A stretch of 64,000 bases of DNA, taken from Levilactobacillus brevis ATCC 14869 = DSM 20054 (GTDB taxonomy: Bacteria; Bacillota; Bacilli; Lactobacillales; Lactobacillaceae). The position numbers and the translations under genes are program-made. Under the pieces are notes generated by a model. The model had not been told where the DNA came from, ran no database searches, and worked only from the letters and a program-made list of their open reading frames with translations. Below, piece by piece: positions 7,793 through 16,819 of the stretch. Each line of letters opens with the position of its first letter. The first letter of the stretch is position 1. The stretch lies in assembly GCF_001433855.1 (NCBI RefSeq), contig NZ_AZCP01000003.1, forward strand, positions 366,239-430,238, written 5' to 3'.

Positions 7793-8443
7793 GTGAGCTT
7801 GCTAGAGCTTCACCATGTTGGGTATCGCGTTGGAGATACCCCGATTTTGCAAGACGTAAACCTCAAGATTGATAAACAAGAATGGGTGACCATTGCCGGC
7901 CCATCAGGTAGTGGCAAGTCCACGCTGGTCCGGATTATCGCATCGTTACTAAGTAAGACCAGCGGTGAGCTACAGTTTGCGGGACAGTCGATTGAAAGTT
8001 ATGATCCCATCGCCTATCGACGGCGGGTCTCGTATGCTTTTCAGCAGCCCACACTATTTGGCGAAACGGTGGCCGATAACCTGGCCTTTCCGTATCAGAT
8101 TCGCCAAGAACCGTTTGACCAACAACGGGCGATTACCGCGCTGGAATATGTGGGATTGGGTGAGGCCGATCTAACGAAACACGTGACCGACTTATCTGGT
8201 GGACAGCGCCAACGAGTGGCTTTATTACGAAATGTGATGATTTATCCCGAAGTACTTATCTTAGATGAAGTTACGGCAGGGCTAGATGCCGAAAATAAAA
8301 CGTTTGTGTGGAATATGATTCAGCATTTTAACCAAGATGACCACTTAACGATTATTGCTATCACCCACGACCAAAGCGAAATTGAATCGGCTAAACGCTT
8401 AGTGACGATTGAGAATGGTCAGATTGTCGGAGGTGTCCAATGA
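7793..8443 (+). CDS. fetA: Iron export ABC transporter, ATP-binding subunit
   Basis: A 216-aa ABC ATPase with Walker A GPSGSGKST (about residues 36-44), signature LSGGQRQRV, Walker B VLILDEVTAGLD and switch THDQ. Small size and fusion-free partnership with an UPF0014 permease identify the FetAB (YbbL/YbbM) iron-export system, which in E. coli raises peroxide resistance. GTG start at 7793 follows GGGAGGGG. It overlaps the permease start by 4 bp (ATGA), so the two are translationally coupled. The metal substrate is inferred from the family. Confidence 0.88.
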   Translation: MSLLELHHVGYRVGDTPILQDVNLKIDKQEWVTIAGPSGSGKSTLVRIIASLLSKTSGELQFAGQSIESYDPIAYRRRVSYAFQQPTLFGETVADNLAFPYQIRQEPFDQQRAITALEYVGLGEADLTKHVTDLSGGQRQRVALLRNVMIYPEVLILDEVTAGLDAENKTFVWNMIQHFNQDDHLTIIAITHDQSEIESAKRLVTIENGQIVGGVQ

Positions 8444-9198
8444 ACTTAGCAGTGAATAATCAATCTTTGTTGTTAGCACTCGGGTTAGTCGTAATTGCCT
8501 TAGCCATTGGTTGGAGGGAAAAGCTGGGCATTGATCGTGACATGATTATCGGGGTTGTCCGGGCCGTCATTCAACTCTTTGTGGTCGGCTATTTGCTGAA
8601 GTCGGTTTTTCGGGTTAATAATCTGTGGCTGACGCTCATTTTAATTTTAATTATTATTTTTAATGCCGGCTACAATGCCAAGCAACGTAGCAACGGGATT
8701 CCGCGAGCCTTGCCGATTTCAATTGCGGCTATTTTTCTGAGTACGGGCGTCACATTAGGCGTTCTTATGTTGGCGGGGGCCATTCGGTTCATTCCAGCGC
8801 AGATGATCCCCATCTCCGGGATGATTGCGTCGAACTCAATGGTGGCGATTGGCCTGTGCTATCGCAACTTGAACGCCCAATTCAAGCAAGAACGGCAAGC
8901 CGTTTTAGAGAAGTTGGCGTTGGGGGCAGACCTAAAGGACGCGTCACGAGATATTTTGCGTGACAGTATTAAAACGGGAATGCAACCCACAATTGATTCG
9001 GCCAAAACGGTGGGAATCGTTAGTCTACCGGGGATGATGTCGGGCCTGATTTTTGCCGGAGTTGACCCCGTTCGGGCGATTAAGTACCAGATTATGGTGA
9101 CCTTCATGTTGATGTCGGCCACCAGTATTGGCTCGGTGTTAGCGTGTTATTGGGCCTACAAAGGCTTCTACAATGAGCGCAAACAGTTGATTAATTAG
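8440..9198 (+). CDS. fetB: Iron export ABC transporter, permease subunit
   Basis: A 252-aa integral membrane protein of the UPF0014/FetB family with about seven hydrophobic segments. The segments around LLALGLVVIALAIGWREKLGIDRDMI, GMIASNSMVAIGLCYRNL and VSLPGMMSGLIFAGVDP are family hallmarks; the last is the probable coupling and transport region. It forms the membrane half of the exporter with FetA and is coupled to it by a 4-bp overlap. An SDR gene follows 24 nt later and may be read in the same transcript. Confidence 0.88.
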   Translation: MNLAVNNQSLLLALGLVVIALAIGWREKLGIDRDMIIGVVRAVIQLFVVGYLLKSVFRVNNLWLTLILILIIIFNAGYNAKQRSNGIPRALPISIAAIFLSTGVTLGVLMLAGAIRFIPAQMIPISGMIASNSMVAIGLCYRNLNAQFKQERQAVLEKLALGADLKDASRDILRDSIKTGMQPTIDSAKTVGIVSLPGMMSGLIFAGVDPVRAIKYQIMVTFMLMSATSIGSVLACYWAYKGFYNERKQLIN

Positions 9199-9222
9199 GA
9201 AAAATTCAGGAGGTAATGTGCT

Positions 9223-10059
9223 ATGACACAACGAAAAGTAGCGTTGGTAACCGGAGCTTCTTCCGGGATTGGGAATGCGATTGCTCGGAGCCTGCACCGC
9301 AATGGCGTGCAGGTATATGCCGGTGCGCGACGGGTGAGCCGGATGAATGACTTAGATGACCTCGGTATTACCACGTTGGCCTTGGACGTAACGGATCCGG
9401 CGAATGTCGAGCATGTTGTTGACCGGATTGTTGGCGAGACTGGTCGGGTGGATATTCTCGTCAATAATGCCGGATATGGTCTGATGGGTGCCCTGGAAGA
9501 TGTGCCAATGGATCAAGCGCAGGCCCAGTTTGACGTGAACCTATTTGGTGCGGCGCGGTTGATTCAATCGGTGCTCCCCGTGATGCGGCAACAACACAGC
9601 GGTCGGATCATTAACATTACCTCTGTGGACGGAAAGATCGCGCAGCCGCTAGCTAGCTGGTATGTTGCTTCCAAATTCGCGTTAGAAGGCCTATCCGATG
9701 CTTTGCGGTTAGAATTAGTCCCCTTAGGGATTGACACCGTCGTGATTGAACCGGGGGCGATTCAGTCAGAATGGGCTGACATTGCGGCTAACCATTTACG
9801 TGAAACGTCAGCGGTGGGGCCCTATAAACCAACAGCCGAACGGGCCGCTGCGATTTTACAAGCGGTCAAGCGCTTTTCTAGTAAACCACAGGTGATTGCG
9901 CGATTGGTCGATCGAGCGGCACTATCACGGCGGCCCAAGACTCGTTACCATGCGGGGGCTGGTAGTCAGGCAGTCATCGCCCGGCGCTTCCTATCCGATA
10001 AGACCATCGATCGGTTGTGGTGGCTAATCGGTGAAGCAACGCAACGAATTAAACGTTAA
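9223..10059 (+). CDS. Short-chain dehydrogenase/reductase
   Basis: A 278-aa classical SDR. The NAD(P) motif is VTGASSGIG (residues 9-17), NNAGYG follows, the catalytic serine is in INITSVDG and the catalytic pair in WYVASKFALEG (YxxxK). A classical SDR is about 250 residues; the C-terminal extension SRRPKTRYHAG resembles the YusZ/retinol-dehydrogenase-like group. Substrate unknown. CAGGAGG precedes the ATG. It may be an extra gene of the fetAB transcript. Confidence 0.88.
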   Translation: MTQRKVALVTGASSGIGNAIARSLHRNGVQVYAGARRVSRMNDLDDLGITTLALDVTDPANVEHVVDRIVGETGRVDILVNNAGYGLMGALEDVPMDQAQAQFDVNLFGAARLIQSVLPVMRQQHSGRIINITSVDGKIAQPLASWYVASKFALEGLSDALRLELVPLGIDTVVIEPGAIQSEWADIAANHLRETSAVGPYKPTAERAAAILQAVKRFSSKPQVIARLVDRAALSRRPKTRYHAGAGSQAVIARRFLSDKTIDRLWWLIGEATQRIKR

Positions 10060-10070
10060 GCTAAGTTTGA

Positions 10071-10098
10071 TTGCCGTTGCGGCAAAAACTGTTATACT
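10071..10098 (+). promoter_or_regulatory. Promoter of the thiamine operon
   Basis: TTGCCG (10071-10076), 16-bp spacer, TATACT (10093-10098), placed just before the TPP riboswitch. Confidence 0.75.
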
Positions 10099-10112
10099 AA
10101 AAATAACCAAAA

Positions 10113-10212
10113 CACTAGGGGTGTCCACAAATGGGCTGAGATATGGCAACGCCATGATCCCTTAGAACCTGTCAAGTTCAGACTTGCGGAGGGAACGTGT
10201 CGTGGCACCCAA
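10113..10212 (+). ncRNA. TPP riboswitch (THI element)
   Basis: Conserved THI-box segments are present in order: AGGGGTG, GGGCTGAGAT (10133-10142), GATCCCTTAGAACCTG (10156-10171), a GTCAAGTTC arm and GGAGGGAACGTG, closing with CACCC. A terminator follows at 10228-10268, so thiamine pyrophosphate binding should end transcription ahead of thiMDE. Confidence 0.96.
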
Positions 10213-10227
10213 ATGAATCATAGTCGG

Positions 10228-10268
10228 GCCACCGGTTTCTCTTTGTGAGTACACCGGTGGCTTTTTTT
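10228..10268 (+). terminator. Riboswitch-controlled terminator
   Basis: GCCACCGG (10228-10235) pairs with CCGGTGGC (10254-10261), followed by T7. Downstream, 10269-10440 contains a second inverted repeat (GGCCCC 10299-10304 with GGGGCC 10333-10338) without a T-run. Confidence 0.92.
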
Positions 10269-10440
10269 ATGGCCTAACGAATAAAGTCAAGTGGTGTTGG
10301 CCCCGTTAACTAGCGGGTCATTCAGCGGAACCGGGGCCGTCATAAATCACCTGACTGGCAGATTATCCGGCTCATTTTGCTGGTACAGTCCAAGTGTTTG
10401 GTGACGCAGATGCTCGCAAAGAAAAGGGGAGGACCTTACC

Positions 10441-11229
10441 ATGAAATTAGCTTTACTTGATGACCTACGGACCCAGAACCCAATTGTCTTTAACATCTCC
10501 AACTTTGTCACGGTGCAGGATGTGGCGAACGGCCTTAATGCGTTAGGGGCGTCGCCGATTATGTCCGAAGAACCAGCCGAAGCCGGTGAAATGGTGGGCT
10601 TGGCTGGTGGCGTGTGCTTGAACCTGGGAGCATTTACGCAAGCTCAGATTCAACAAATTCGGACGGTCGGTCAACAAGCTAACGCCCAGCATAAGCCGCT
10701 AGTGATCGATCCCGTTGCAGTTGGGGCCGTGCAGTATCGTAAGCAAGTGGCCACGGGGCTTTTGGCGGATTTCCATCCCGATGTCATCCGGGGAAACGCT
10801 GGGGAAATTGCGGCGCTAGCCGATATTTCATGGCAAGCTAAAGGGATCGATGCCGGGGAAGGTGCGGGAGATCTTGTGGCGATTGCCCAAGCCTGTGCCC
10901 AGAAGCTGGATTGCGTCGTGATTTTATCGGGGCCAACGGATATTATTACCGATGGCACGCGGGTGGTGAAGGTCCTGAATGGCACGCCATTGTTCCAAGT
11001 ACACGTGGGGTCTGGTGATATGCTGTCGAGCATTGTGGCGGCTTTCTGTGCCGTGACACCGGACACTTTTGAAGCGGCGCAAACGGCTTGCTTGGTCTTT
11101 GCGGCGATTGGTCAACGGGTCGTACAAACGGTGCCTGACGTTGGTGCGGGCAGCTTCACGGTGCATTTATTAGATGCTTTACAATCCACAACGGTGGCTC
11201 AAATTGAAGCCGTTGCGGCTTATGAATAA
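10441..11229 (+). CDS. thiM: Hydroxyethylthiazole kinase
   Basis: A 262-aa ribokinase-like enzyme that phosphorylates 4-methyl-5-(2-hydroxyethyl)thiazole during thiamine salvage. Family blocks seen: FNISNFVTVQDVANGLNALG, GASPIMSEEPAEAGEM, LVIDPVAVGA, VIRGNAGEI and VHVGSGDMLSS (phosphate-binding and catalytic region near the C-terminus). Length is normal. The ATG follows GGGAGGA. First gene of the TPP-riboswitch operon thiM-thiD-thiE; with no thiC or thiG in view, the operon salvages rather than makes the ring precursors. Confidence 0.95.
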   Translation: MKLALLDDLRTQNPIVFNISNFVTVQDVANGLNALGASPIMSEEPAEAGEMVGLAGGVCLNLGAFTQAQIQQIRTVGQQANAQHKPLVIDPVAVGAVQYRKQVATGLLADFHPDVIRGNAGEIAALADISWQAKGIDAGEGAGDLVAIAQACAQKLDCVVILSGPTDIITDGTRVVKVLNGTPLFQVHVGSGDMLSSIVAAFCAVTPDTFEAAQTACLVFAAIGQRVVQTVPDVGAGSFTVHLLDALQSTTVAQIEAVAAYE

Positions 11230-11252
11230 TCTCTTGGAAGGGAAGTAGCATT

Positions 11253-12068
11253 ATGGCAAATGAATTTCCACAAACGTTAACCATCGCCGGGACTGATAGT
11301 GGCGGTGGCGCCGGTATCATGGCGGATCTCAAAACCATGCAGGAGTGTCAAGTCTTCGGTGCGGCGGTCGTTGTCGCCGTAACTGCACAAAACACACTCG
11401 GGGTGCAGGACTTTATGGCCCTGCCACAAAAATTAATTGATGAACAATTTGCGTCGTTAGCGGCCGATTTAAAAATTCGAGCGTGCAAAACCGGGATGCT
11501 GGCTGATGCGGCACACGTTCATGGCGTCGTGAAAAACCTCAAGAAGTATGATTTTGGTTTATTGACGGTCGATCCCGTGATGATTGCTAAAGGTGGCGCG
11601 GCTCTGCTGGCTGATGACGCGGTGACGACCGTACGTGATGAACTGGTGCCATTGGCGGATGTGTTGACGCCCAATTTACCAGAAGCGGAACGACTGACGG
11701 GGCTAACAATTACCGATAATCGGGGGATGGAAGCAGCGGCCGTGGCCTTACAAGATCTCGGCGCTAAGAATGTTGTGATTAAGGGTGGTCATGAAGCAAC
11801 GCCCGATCAAGCGAGTGACTTTGTCTTACTGGCAGACGGCCGTTCATTTTGGTTATCGGCTACGCGGATGGATACCGTGCGCACACACGGGACAGGTGAT
11901 ACACTGTCATCTTGCATTACCGCAGCGCTGGCTAAGGGCGAAGACTTTGAAACGGCGATCCGCATGGCTAAAGACTTCGTGACCGCAGCGATTGCCAATC
12001 CAATTGCGGTGGGCAACGGTCACGGACCACTGAATCACTGGGCTTATAATCAAGGAGGCGCGGAATAA
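11253..12068 (+). CDS. thiD: Hydroxymethylpyrimidine/phosphomethylpyrimidine kinase
   Basis: A 271-aa ribokinase-fold enzyme making HMP-pyrophosphate in two phosphorylations. Diagnostic blocks: TIAGTDSGGGAGIMADLKTM, VDPVMIAKGGAALL, TPNLPEAERLTG, NVVIKGGHE and the anion hole THGTGDTLSSCI. The normal Cys/Ser substrate-binding block begins ADLKTMQ. It lies 23 nt after thiM and its TAA overlaps the ATG of thiE by one base. Confidence 0.95.
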   Translation: MANEFPQTLTIAGTDSGGGAGIMADLKTMQECQVFGAAVVVAVTAQNTLGVQDFMALPQKLIDEQFASLAADLKIRACKTGMLADAAHVHGVVKNLKKYDFGLLTVDPVMIAKGGAALLADDAVTTVRDELVPLADVLTPNLPEAERLTGLTITDNRGMEAAAVALQDLGAKNVVIKGGHEATPDQASDFVLLADGRSFWLSATRMDTVRTHGTGDTLSSCITAALAKGEDFETAIRMAKDFVTAAIANPIAVGNGHGPLNHWAYNQGGAE

Positions 12069-12721
12069 TGTCAGTAACGTTTGAACCAGGTCTGTTACGG
12101 GCCTACTTTGTAGCGGGGAGTCAAGATGTTCCGGGGCAGGATTTGCGAGATGTCCTAGCGAAAATGTTGGCAGCTGGAATTACTGCCTTTCAATTCCGGG
12201 ATAAGGCGACGAGTACCTTGACGCCGGAACAACGCTTAGCTTTGGGCCGGGATTTACGGGCACAGTGTCGTGCGGCCAACGTGCCCTTTATCGTAGATGA
12301 TGACGTTGACCTCGCTTTAGCACTTGATGCCGATGGGATTCACGTCGGGCAAAGCGACCAACGGATTCAGCAGGTCATTCAGGCGGTTGCTGGCCGCAAT
12401 ATTTTCGTTGGGCTGTCGTGTTCGACGATGGCTGAAGTTACTGCGGCTAATGCGATTGCTGGCATTGACTACCTTGGTAGCGGCCCGATTTTTCCAACCA
12501 CCTCTAAAGCTGATGCCGATCCAGTGGTGGGGACTGCCGGCCTGCAAAAGTTGGTGGCCCAGTCCCGGGTCCCCGTAGTCGCCATCGGCGGGGTTACGGT
12601 CGATTCTTTACCGGCCATTGCGGAAACGGGTGCCGCCGGTGTGGCCGTGATTACCTTACTGACGCACAGTCACAATGTTGGTGCTGATACGGCGGCGATG
12701 CGTCAAGCCTTCAGTAAATAA
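12068..12721 (+). CDS. thiE: Thiamine-phosphate synthase
   Basis: A 217-aa TIM-barrel enzyme that couples HMP-pyrophosphate to thiazole phosphate. Blocks visible: FQFRDKATS (pyrophosphate-binding start), FIVDDDVDLALALDADGIHVGQSDQ, VGLSCSTMAE, DYLGSGPIFPTTSKADAD and VVAIGGV. Length is typical. It completes the salvage operon, translationally coupled to thiD through TAATG. Confidence 0.95.
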   Translation: MSVTFEPGLLRAYFVAGSQDVPGQDLRDVLAKMLAAGITAFQFRDKATSTLTPEQRLALGRDLRAQCRAANVPFIVDDDVDLALALDADGIHVGQSDQRIQQVIQAVAGRNIFVGLSCSTMAEVTAANAIAGIDYLGSGPIFPTTSKADADPVVGTAGLQKLVAQSRVPVVAIGGVTVDSLPAIAETGAAGVAVITLLTHSHNVGADTAAMRQAFSK

Positions 12722-12738
12722 TTTAATCGCTAAAGTGA

Positions 12739-12767
12739 TTGTCGGCCGACCTTAAAAGGGGTATGCT
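12739..12767 (+). promoter_or_regulatory. Promoter of the MacB-like exporter gene
   Basis: TTGTCG (12739-12744), 17-bp spacer, TATGCT (12762-12767), then GGGGAGGA before the ATG at 12798. Confidence 0.65.
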
Positions 12768-12797
12768 TCGAGTATATCCGCAAAGGGGAGGAAGCCA

Positions 12798-14723
12798 ATG
12801 AGCTTTTTGGAGTTAAAGGACATTCATAAGTCCTATTATATGAATAAAGTCGCGTTCCCAGTTTTAAAGGGGATTGATTTACAGTTTGAACGCGGCGAGT
12901 TTGTGTCGATTTTAGGTGAGTCTGGTGGGGGGAAGACCACCCTGATGAATATCATCGGGGGGTTAGATGCCCAGTATGAGGGGGACGTCTTACTCAATGG
13001 GCGTTCCGTTCGGGACATCTCGGCTAAGCAGTTAGACGCTTATCGGCGACAAACGATTGGCTTTGTTTTTCAAAATTTCAATTTGATTAGTCACTTGAGT
13101 ATTTTGGATAACGTGTTGGTATCTTTACAGATGACGGGCCTCAGTCGCAAGGAACAGCGTGAACGCGCGGTGCAATTGCTGGACCGGGTGGGGTTAAAGG
13201 AACATATCCACAAGCACCCCAATCAGTTGTCCGGTGGGCAAAAGCAGCGGGTGGCGATCGCTAGAGCCTTAGCCTCAGACCCAGATATCATCATTGCTGA
13301 TGAACCAACGGGGGCTTTGGATTCCCAAAACACGCAAGAAATTTTGACCTTGATGGATCAGATTGCGGCGGATGGCAAGTTAGTCATCTGTGTGACCCAC
13401 TCCCAAGAAGTGGCGGATCACGGTACTCGGATCGTTCACATGGCCGATGGGGTGATTGACCATGATACGCGGTTAAAGGACCCGTTCCCGGTGAAAGAGC
13501 ACGCGGCGTTACCAGCCAAGCACCTGAGCTTTACGGCGATGGTTAAGATGGCGTTGAAGCATATGCGCTATAATTTAAAACGAAATTTGTTAATTATCTT
13601 TGGCGCCTCGATTGGGATTTTTAGTGTTATTTTGATGTTGGGCTTAGGTCGTGGGGTCAAAGGCTATATGAACCACGAAATCTATTCGCAAATTAAACCC
13701 ACGGCGGTTCAAGTCGCCCAGAATACGGATAGTCAGGACCCCAAGAAGCTCGCGGTGACGCAGAGTGATCTCGGTCGCCTGCAGAAGCTGAGTCACGTCA
13801 AAAAAGTTCAGCTCGGCTACTATGGTAGTAATGTGCAAGTGCAACGGGGCAACGCTAGTGCGACGGCTCAGGTGATGCAGACCACGACCGACCAGATGCT
13901 GGCTAAGAGCATCAAAAAAGGGCAACAACCAGCGACTGGCGAAGTCGTTTTAGGGAAAGACTTTGCGCAGAAATTCAACAAAAAACACCCGTACCGATTA
14001 ATCGGCAAGTTAGTAAAGATTTCGATTACGGGGATGAACAAGCAGCATTTACCCGTTGTGATGACTAAATCACTAAAGGTGAGTGGGGTTTCTGATGGTA
14101 GCGCCGGACAGGTGCAAACCAATTTGACCACGGTTCGGCAATTGTATGCGGCTAAGAAGTTAACCTTCCATGCCAACTTTGCGACAGTGGTTATTGATAA
14201 CCTCCAGAATGTGACGAGTGTTCAGGACAAAATCAAGACACTCAAAGCAAGCAACGGTAAGAAGCAGTATCAATTGACCGGAGCGGGCGCGTTGGTTTCA
14301 ACGTTGAACACCTATATCCAGCTAGCCTTTTACGTGTTGGCGGCGATTGCCGGCATTTCACTGCTGGTTTCCGCGATTATGATTATTGTCGTGTTATACA
14401 TCAGTGTTTCAGAGCGGACCAAAGAAATTGGGATTCTCCGAGCATTGGGGGTTCGCCGGAAAGACATTCGTCGATTATTCTTGTCGGAAGCCTTTTTCTT
14501 GGGCTTATTCTCCAGTGTGCTAGCCCTGATCTTCACGGAACTGGTCGCATATTTCGCCAATAACGTGGCGACGAAGTACATCGGCTACAGCATCATTGAG
14601 ATCACCAGTAATTATATGATCTTCGGGATTGTTGTGGCGATTATCATCAGTTTATTAGCTGCTTTAGCTCCGGCTGGGCAAGCTTCTAAACTTGATCCAA
14701 TTGAATCATTGGCCTACGAATAA
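12798..14723 (+). CDS. MacB-like ABC transporter, ATPase fused to FtsX-type permease
   Basis: A 641-aa fusion. The N-terminal ATPase (1-230) has GESGGGKTT, the LolD/MacB-type LSGGQKQRVAIARAL signature and IIADEPTGALDS. The permease half has one helix at about 262-285, a large extracytoplasmic domain, and three C-terminal helices (TYIQLAFYVLAAIAGISLLV, AFFLGLFSSVLALIFTELVA and YMIFGIVVAIIISLLAALAP). The cytoplasmic loop SERTKEIGILRALGVRRKDI is the FtsX/MacB coupling motif. Such fused mechanotransmission ABC proteins export peptides or resist antimicrobial peptides. Substrate unknown. Monocistronic between its own promoter and terminator. Confidence 0.9.
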   Translation: MSFLELKDIHKSYYMNKVAFPVLKGIDLQFERGEFVSILGESGGGKTTLMNIIGGLDAQYEGDVLLNGRSVRDISAKQLDAYRRQTIGFVFQNFNLISHLSILDNVLVSLQMTGLSRKEQRERAVQLLDRVGLKEHIHKHPNQLSGGQKQRVAIARALASDPDIIIADEPTGALDSQNTQEILTLMDQIAADGKLVICVTHSQEVADHGTRIVHMADGVIDHDTRLKDPFPVKEHAALPAKHLSFTAMVKMALKHMRYNLKRNLLIIFGASIGIFSVILMLGLGRGVKGYMNHEIYSQIKPTAVQVAQNTDSQDPKKLAVTQSDLGRLQKLSHVKKVQLGYYGSNVQVQRGNASATAQVMQTTTDQMLAKSIKKGQQPATGEVVLGKDFAQKFNKKHPYRLIGKLVKISITGMNKQHLPVVMTKSLKVSGVSDGSAGQVQTNLTTVRQLYAAKKLTFHANFATVVIDNLQNVTSVQDKIKTLKASNGKKQYQLTGAGALVSTLNTYIQLAFYVLAAIAGISLLVSAIMIIVVLYISVSERTKEIGILRALGVRRKDIRRLFLSEAFFLGLFSSVLALIFTELVAYFANNVATKYIGYSIIEITSNYMIFGIVVAIIISLLAALAPAGQASKLDPIESLAYE

Positions 14724-14731
14724 ACAGAAAG

Positions 14732-14774
14732 GAGGCGTCATTCCGAGCTATGTGCGGGATGACGCCTCTTTTAT
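14732..14774 (+). terminator. Terminator after the MacB-like gene
   Basis: A 13-bp stem, GAGGCGTCATTCC (14732-14744) with GGGATGACGCCTC (14756-14768), followed by TTTTATTT. Confidence 0.93.
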
Positions 14775-14869
14775 TTGAAATAATCATGAGCTATGAACTA
14801 TTTATCACTGGCAATAAACTACTTGTAACAAATAGGCATACGTGTAACGTGATTTCGAGTAATAGAAAA

Positions 14870-14917
14870 CAGGACCCACGGCCGTGTTTAAGTGCGGCAC
14901 ATCTGGGTCCTGCTTTT
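14870..14917 (+). terminator. Second strong hairpin with T-run
   Basis: CAGGACCCA (14870-14878) pairs with TGGGTCCTG (14904-14912); GCCG and CGGC form an inner stem; CTTTT follows. No gene lies between this and the preceding terminator. The stretch 14918-15147 shows nothing further. Confidence 0.7.
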
Positions 14918-15147
14918 AAGTTGAGGAAGTTAGTTGACTAGGGCTAACTTCACAAGTTCATTCTAACATGTTCGCGGAATAAAAGCTATTACAAAAAAGT
15001 AACGATTGAAGCAAATTTGACCAGTGGTTAACACGGCGGCTAATAGTTTAACCAATAAGCTGATTCTTCCTAAAAACATTTAGCCGATATAACTGCTAAT
15101 AGTTGGATCGGGCGCTATTTAAATATCAAGTATTAGCTGATGAACAC

Positions 15148-15176
15148 TTGCAAAAACGAACTTATGTTCGTATAAT
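15148..15176 (+). promoter_or_regulatory. SOS promoter with LexA box
   Basis: TTGCAA (15148-15153), 17-bp spacer, TATAAT (15171-15176). The spacer contains CGAACTTATGTTCG (15157-15170), a perfect match to the Gram-positive LexA consensus CGAAC-N4-GTTCG, abutting the -10. LexA binding here would block RNA polymerase until DNA damage. Confidence 0.95.
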
Positions 15177-15206
15177 AAGTGCAACCACTAAAAAGGGGGT
15201 TACGCC

Positions 15207-16505
15207 ATGGATTATTCGCAGGAGCCGCACGGTTTATTTTTTATGATCGATAATAAATCTTTCTATGCCAGCGTTGAGAGTGTGGAACGCGGGTTAAATC
15301 CGTTGGAGTCCGTCATCGTCGTCATGTCCGAGGCCGACAACACCGGTAGTGGTCTGGTGCTGGCCGCCTCGCCAATGGCGAAGAAGTTATTTGGGATTAG
15401 CAACGTTTCGCGCCAGTATGAAGTGCCACGAGACCCCCGTATTTTAGTTGTACCACCGCGAATGAATTTGTACATTCGTAAGAATCTGCTGATTAATCGT
15501 ATTTTCAGAGATTACGTTGCTGATGCTGACCTATTTCCCTATTCCATCGATGAATCAATCCTCGATATGACCAAATCGTGGCGCTTGTTTGGGGAAACAC
15601 CGGAGGCCGTGGCCCGCCAGATTCAGGTACGAATTCGCCACGAATTGGGGTTATACACCACGGTGGGGATCGGAGAAAATCCGACGCAGGCCAAGTTAGC
15701 CTTGGACCTACAAGCCAAGCACGACCACGAGCTGATTGGTCGGTTAACCTATGCTGATTTTCCCGAACACATTTGGCCGATAACGGACCTGACCAAGGTG
15801 TGGAGCATTGGTCACCGCACGGCCGCCCATCTTAATCGACTGGGCATTCACAGCATGGGAGATCTGGCGCACGTTAACCCCTATGCATTGCAACAGGAGA
15901 TGGGGGTTATTGGTGGGCAACTCTTCGCCTTGGCCTGGGGCATTGACCGCAGTCAGTTAACGCAGATCCGCCCAGCAAAAGAAAAGAGCTGGAGTAACTC
16001 GCAGGTTCTACCACGAGACTACCATCAACAGCGTGCTATTGAATTGGTCCTACGTGAAATTGCCCAACAGGTGATTGCTCGGATGCGGCATCACCATCAG
16101 CAGACCGCCTGTGTCAGTCTGTCCGTGGGTTTTGCTTGGGATGGCAAAGCCGATGACGGGCGCAGTGGTCTGCACCATACGCGCCGGATTGAGCCGACCG
16201 ATAACGCCCAAACCATTATCCGGGAATTGGTGACGTTATTTCGTGAGCATTGGTCGGGCCAAGCCGTCCGCAATCTGGCCGTGGGGCTATCACGTTTGAG
16301 TGCCAGTGGTCACGTTCAATTGGACTTATTTCAAAATCCGCAGCGCCAGCTTAAAGATGATCGGTTCGACCGCCTCATTGATGACTTACGTGATCGATTT
16401 GGCAAGACGGCCGTCATTCCGGCTAGTAGCTTGCTACCGGGTGGCACGATGTTGAGTCGCGCCGCACTGGTAGGCGGGCATAATGGGGGGAATAGCTATG
16501 ATTGA
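15207..16505 (+). CDS. Y-family translesion DNA polymerase (UvrX/UmuC-like)
   Basis: A 432-aa Y-family polymerase. The palm has FFMIDNKSFYASVES (first metal aspartate and steric-gate region) and YSIDESILDM (SIDE catalytic motif); the little finger follows and ends with QLDLF (a beta-clamp binding motif, about residue 372). It belongs to the UmuC/UvrX branch of Firmicute polymerases rather than to DinB/PolIV. ATG 15207 follows AAAGGGGG. It heads an SOS operon: the next gene overlaps it by 8 bp, and a YolD-like gene follows. Confidence 0.92.
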   Translation: MDYSQEPHGLFFMIDNKSFYASVESVERGLNPLESVIVVMSEADNTGSGLVLAASPMAKKLFGISNVSRQYEVPRDPRILVVPPRMNLYIRKNLLINRIFRDYVADADLFPYSIDESILDMTKSWRLFGETPEAVARQIQVRIRHELGLYTTVGIGENPTQAKLALDLQAKHDHELIGRLTYADFPEHIWPITDLTKVWSIGHRTAAHLNRLGIHSMGDLAHVNPYALQQEMGVIGGQLFALAWGIDRSQLTQIRPAKEKSWSNSQVLPRDYHQQRAIELVLREIAQQVIARMRHHHQQTACVSLSVGFAWDGKADDGRSGLHHTRRIEPTDNAQTIIRELVTLFREHWSGQAVRNLAVGLSRLSASGHVQLDLFQNPQRQLKDDRFDRLIDDLRDRFGKTAVIPASSLLPGGTMLSRAALVGGHNGGNSYD

Positions 16506-16806
16506 TGAACAGGCCGAAACCAAGCTTATCTTGACCCGACTGGCGCCCTTATTTACGGCTCAGTGGCATTGCCAGTATCGGATTGACGTCGTTAACAATC
16601 CCTATGGCGCGGCGATTAATTTCTTCTTGGACATTCGCCGAACACATCATCGGGAGCGTTCAATCCCGCTCCACACTGTAGCCACGCAAGACTTAGAGGT
16701 ATTAGAGCGTGTTGTGTGGGGCATTCGACAAGAAACGGCGCTGACCTTAAATTTTGTGAATTTTGGTCACGTCCGGTGGCCGATCAGTCAACGCTGGATT
16801 CGCTAA
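16498..16806 (+). CDS. Hypothetical protein of the SOS polymerase operon
   Basis: A 102-aa soluble protein with a Tyr/Arg/His-rich middle (WHCQYRIDVVNNPYGAAINFF). ATG 16498 follows GGGGGG and overlaps the polymerase stop by 8 bp, showing translational coupling. I recognise no domain; the position between a translesion polymerase and a YolD-like protein suggests a polymerase accessory factor. Confidence 0.75.
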   Translation: MIDEQAETKLILTRLAPLFTAQWHCQYRIDVVNNPYGAAINFFLDIRRTHHRERSIPLHTVATQDLEVLERVVWGIRQETALTLNFVNFGHVRWPISQRWIR

Positions 16807-16819
16807 GGATGTGGATGGT

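Noticed and set aside
10299-10338. A second riboswitch terminator before thiM
   Set aside because: The inverted repeat has no T-run; the real terminator is at 10228-10268.
13644-14581. Minus-strand frames inside the MacB-like exporter gene
   Set aside because: Shadows of a clear coding frame; no ribosome sites.
14750-14941. A 63-codon frame between two terminators
   Set aside because: It runs through both hairpins, has no ribosome site and an unnatural composition.
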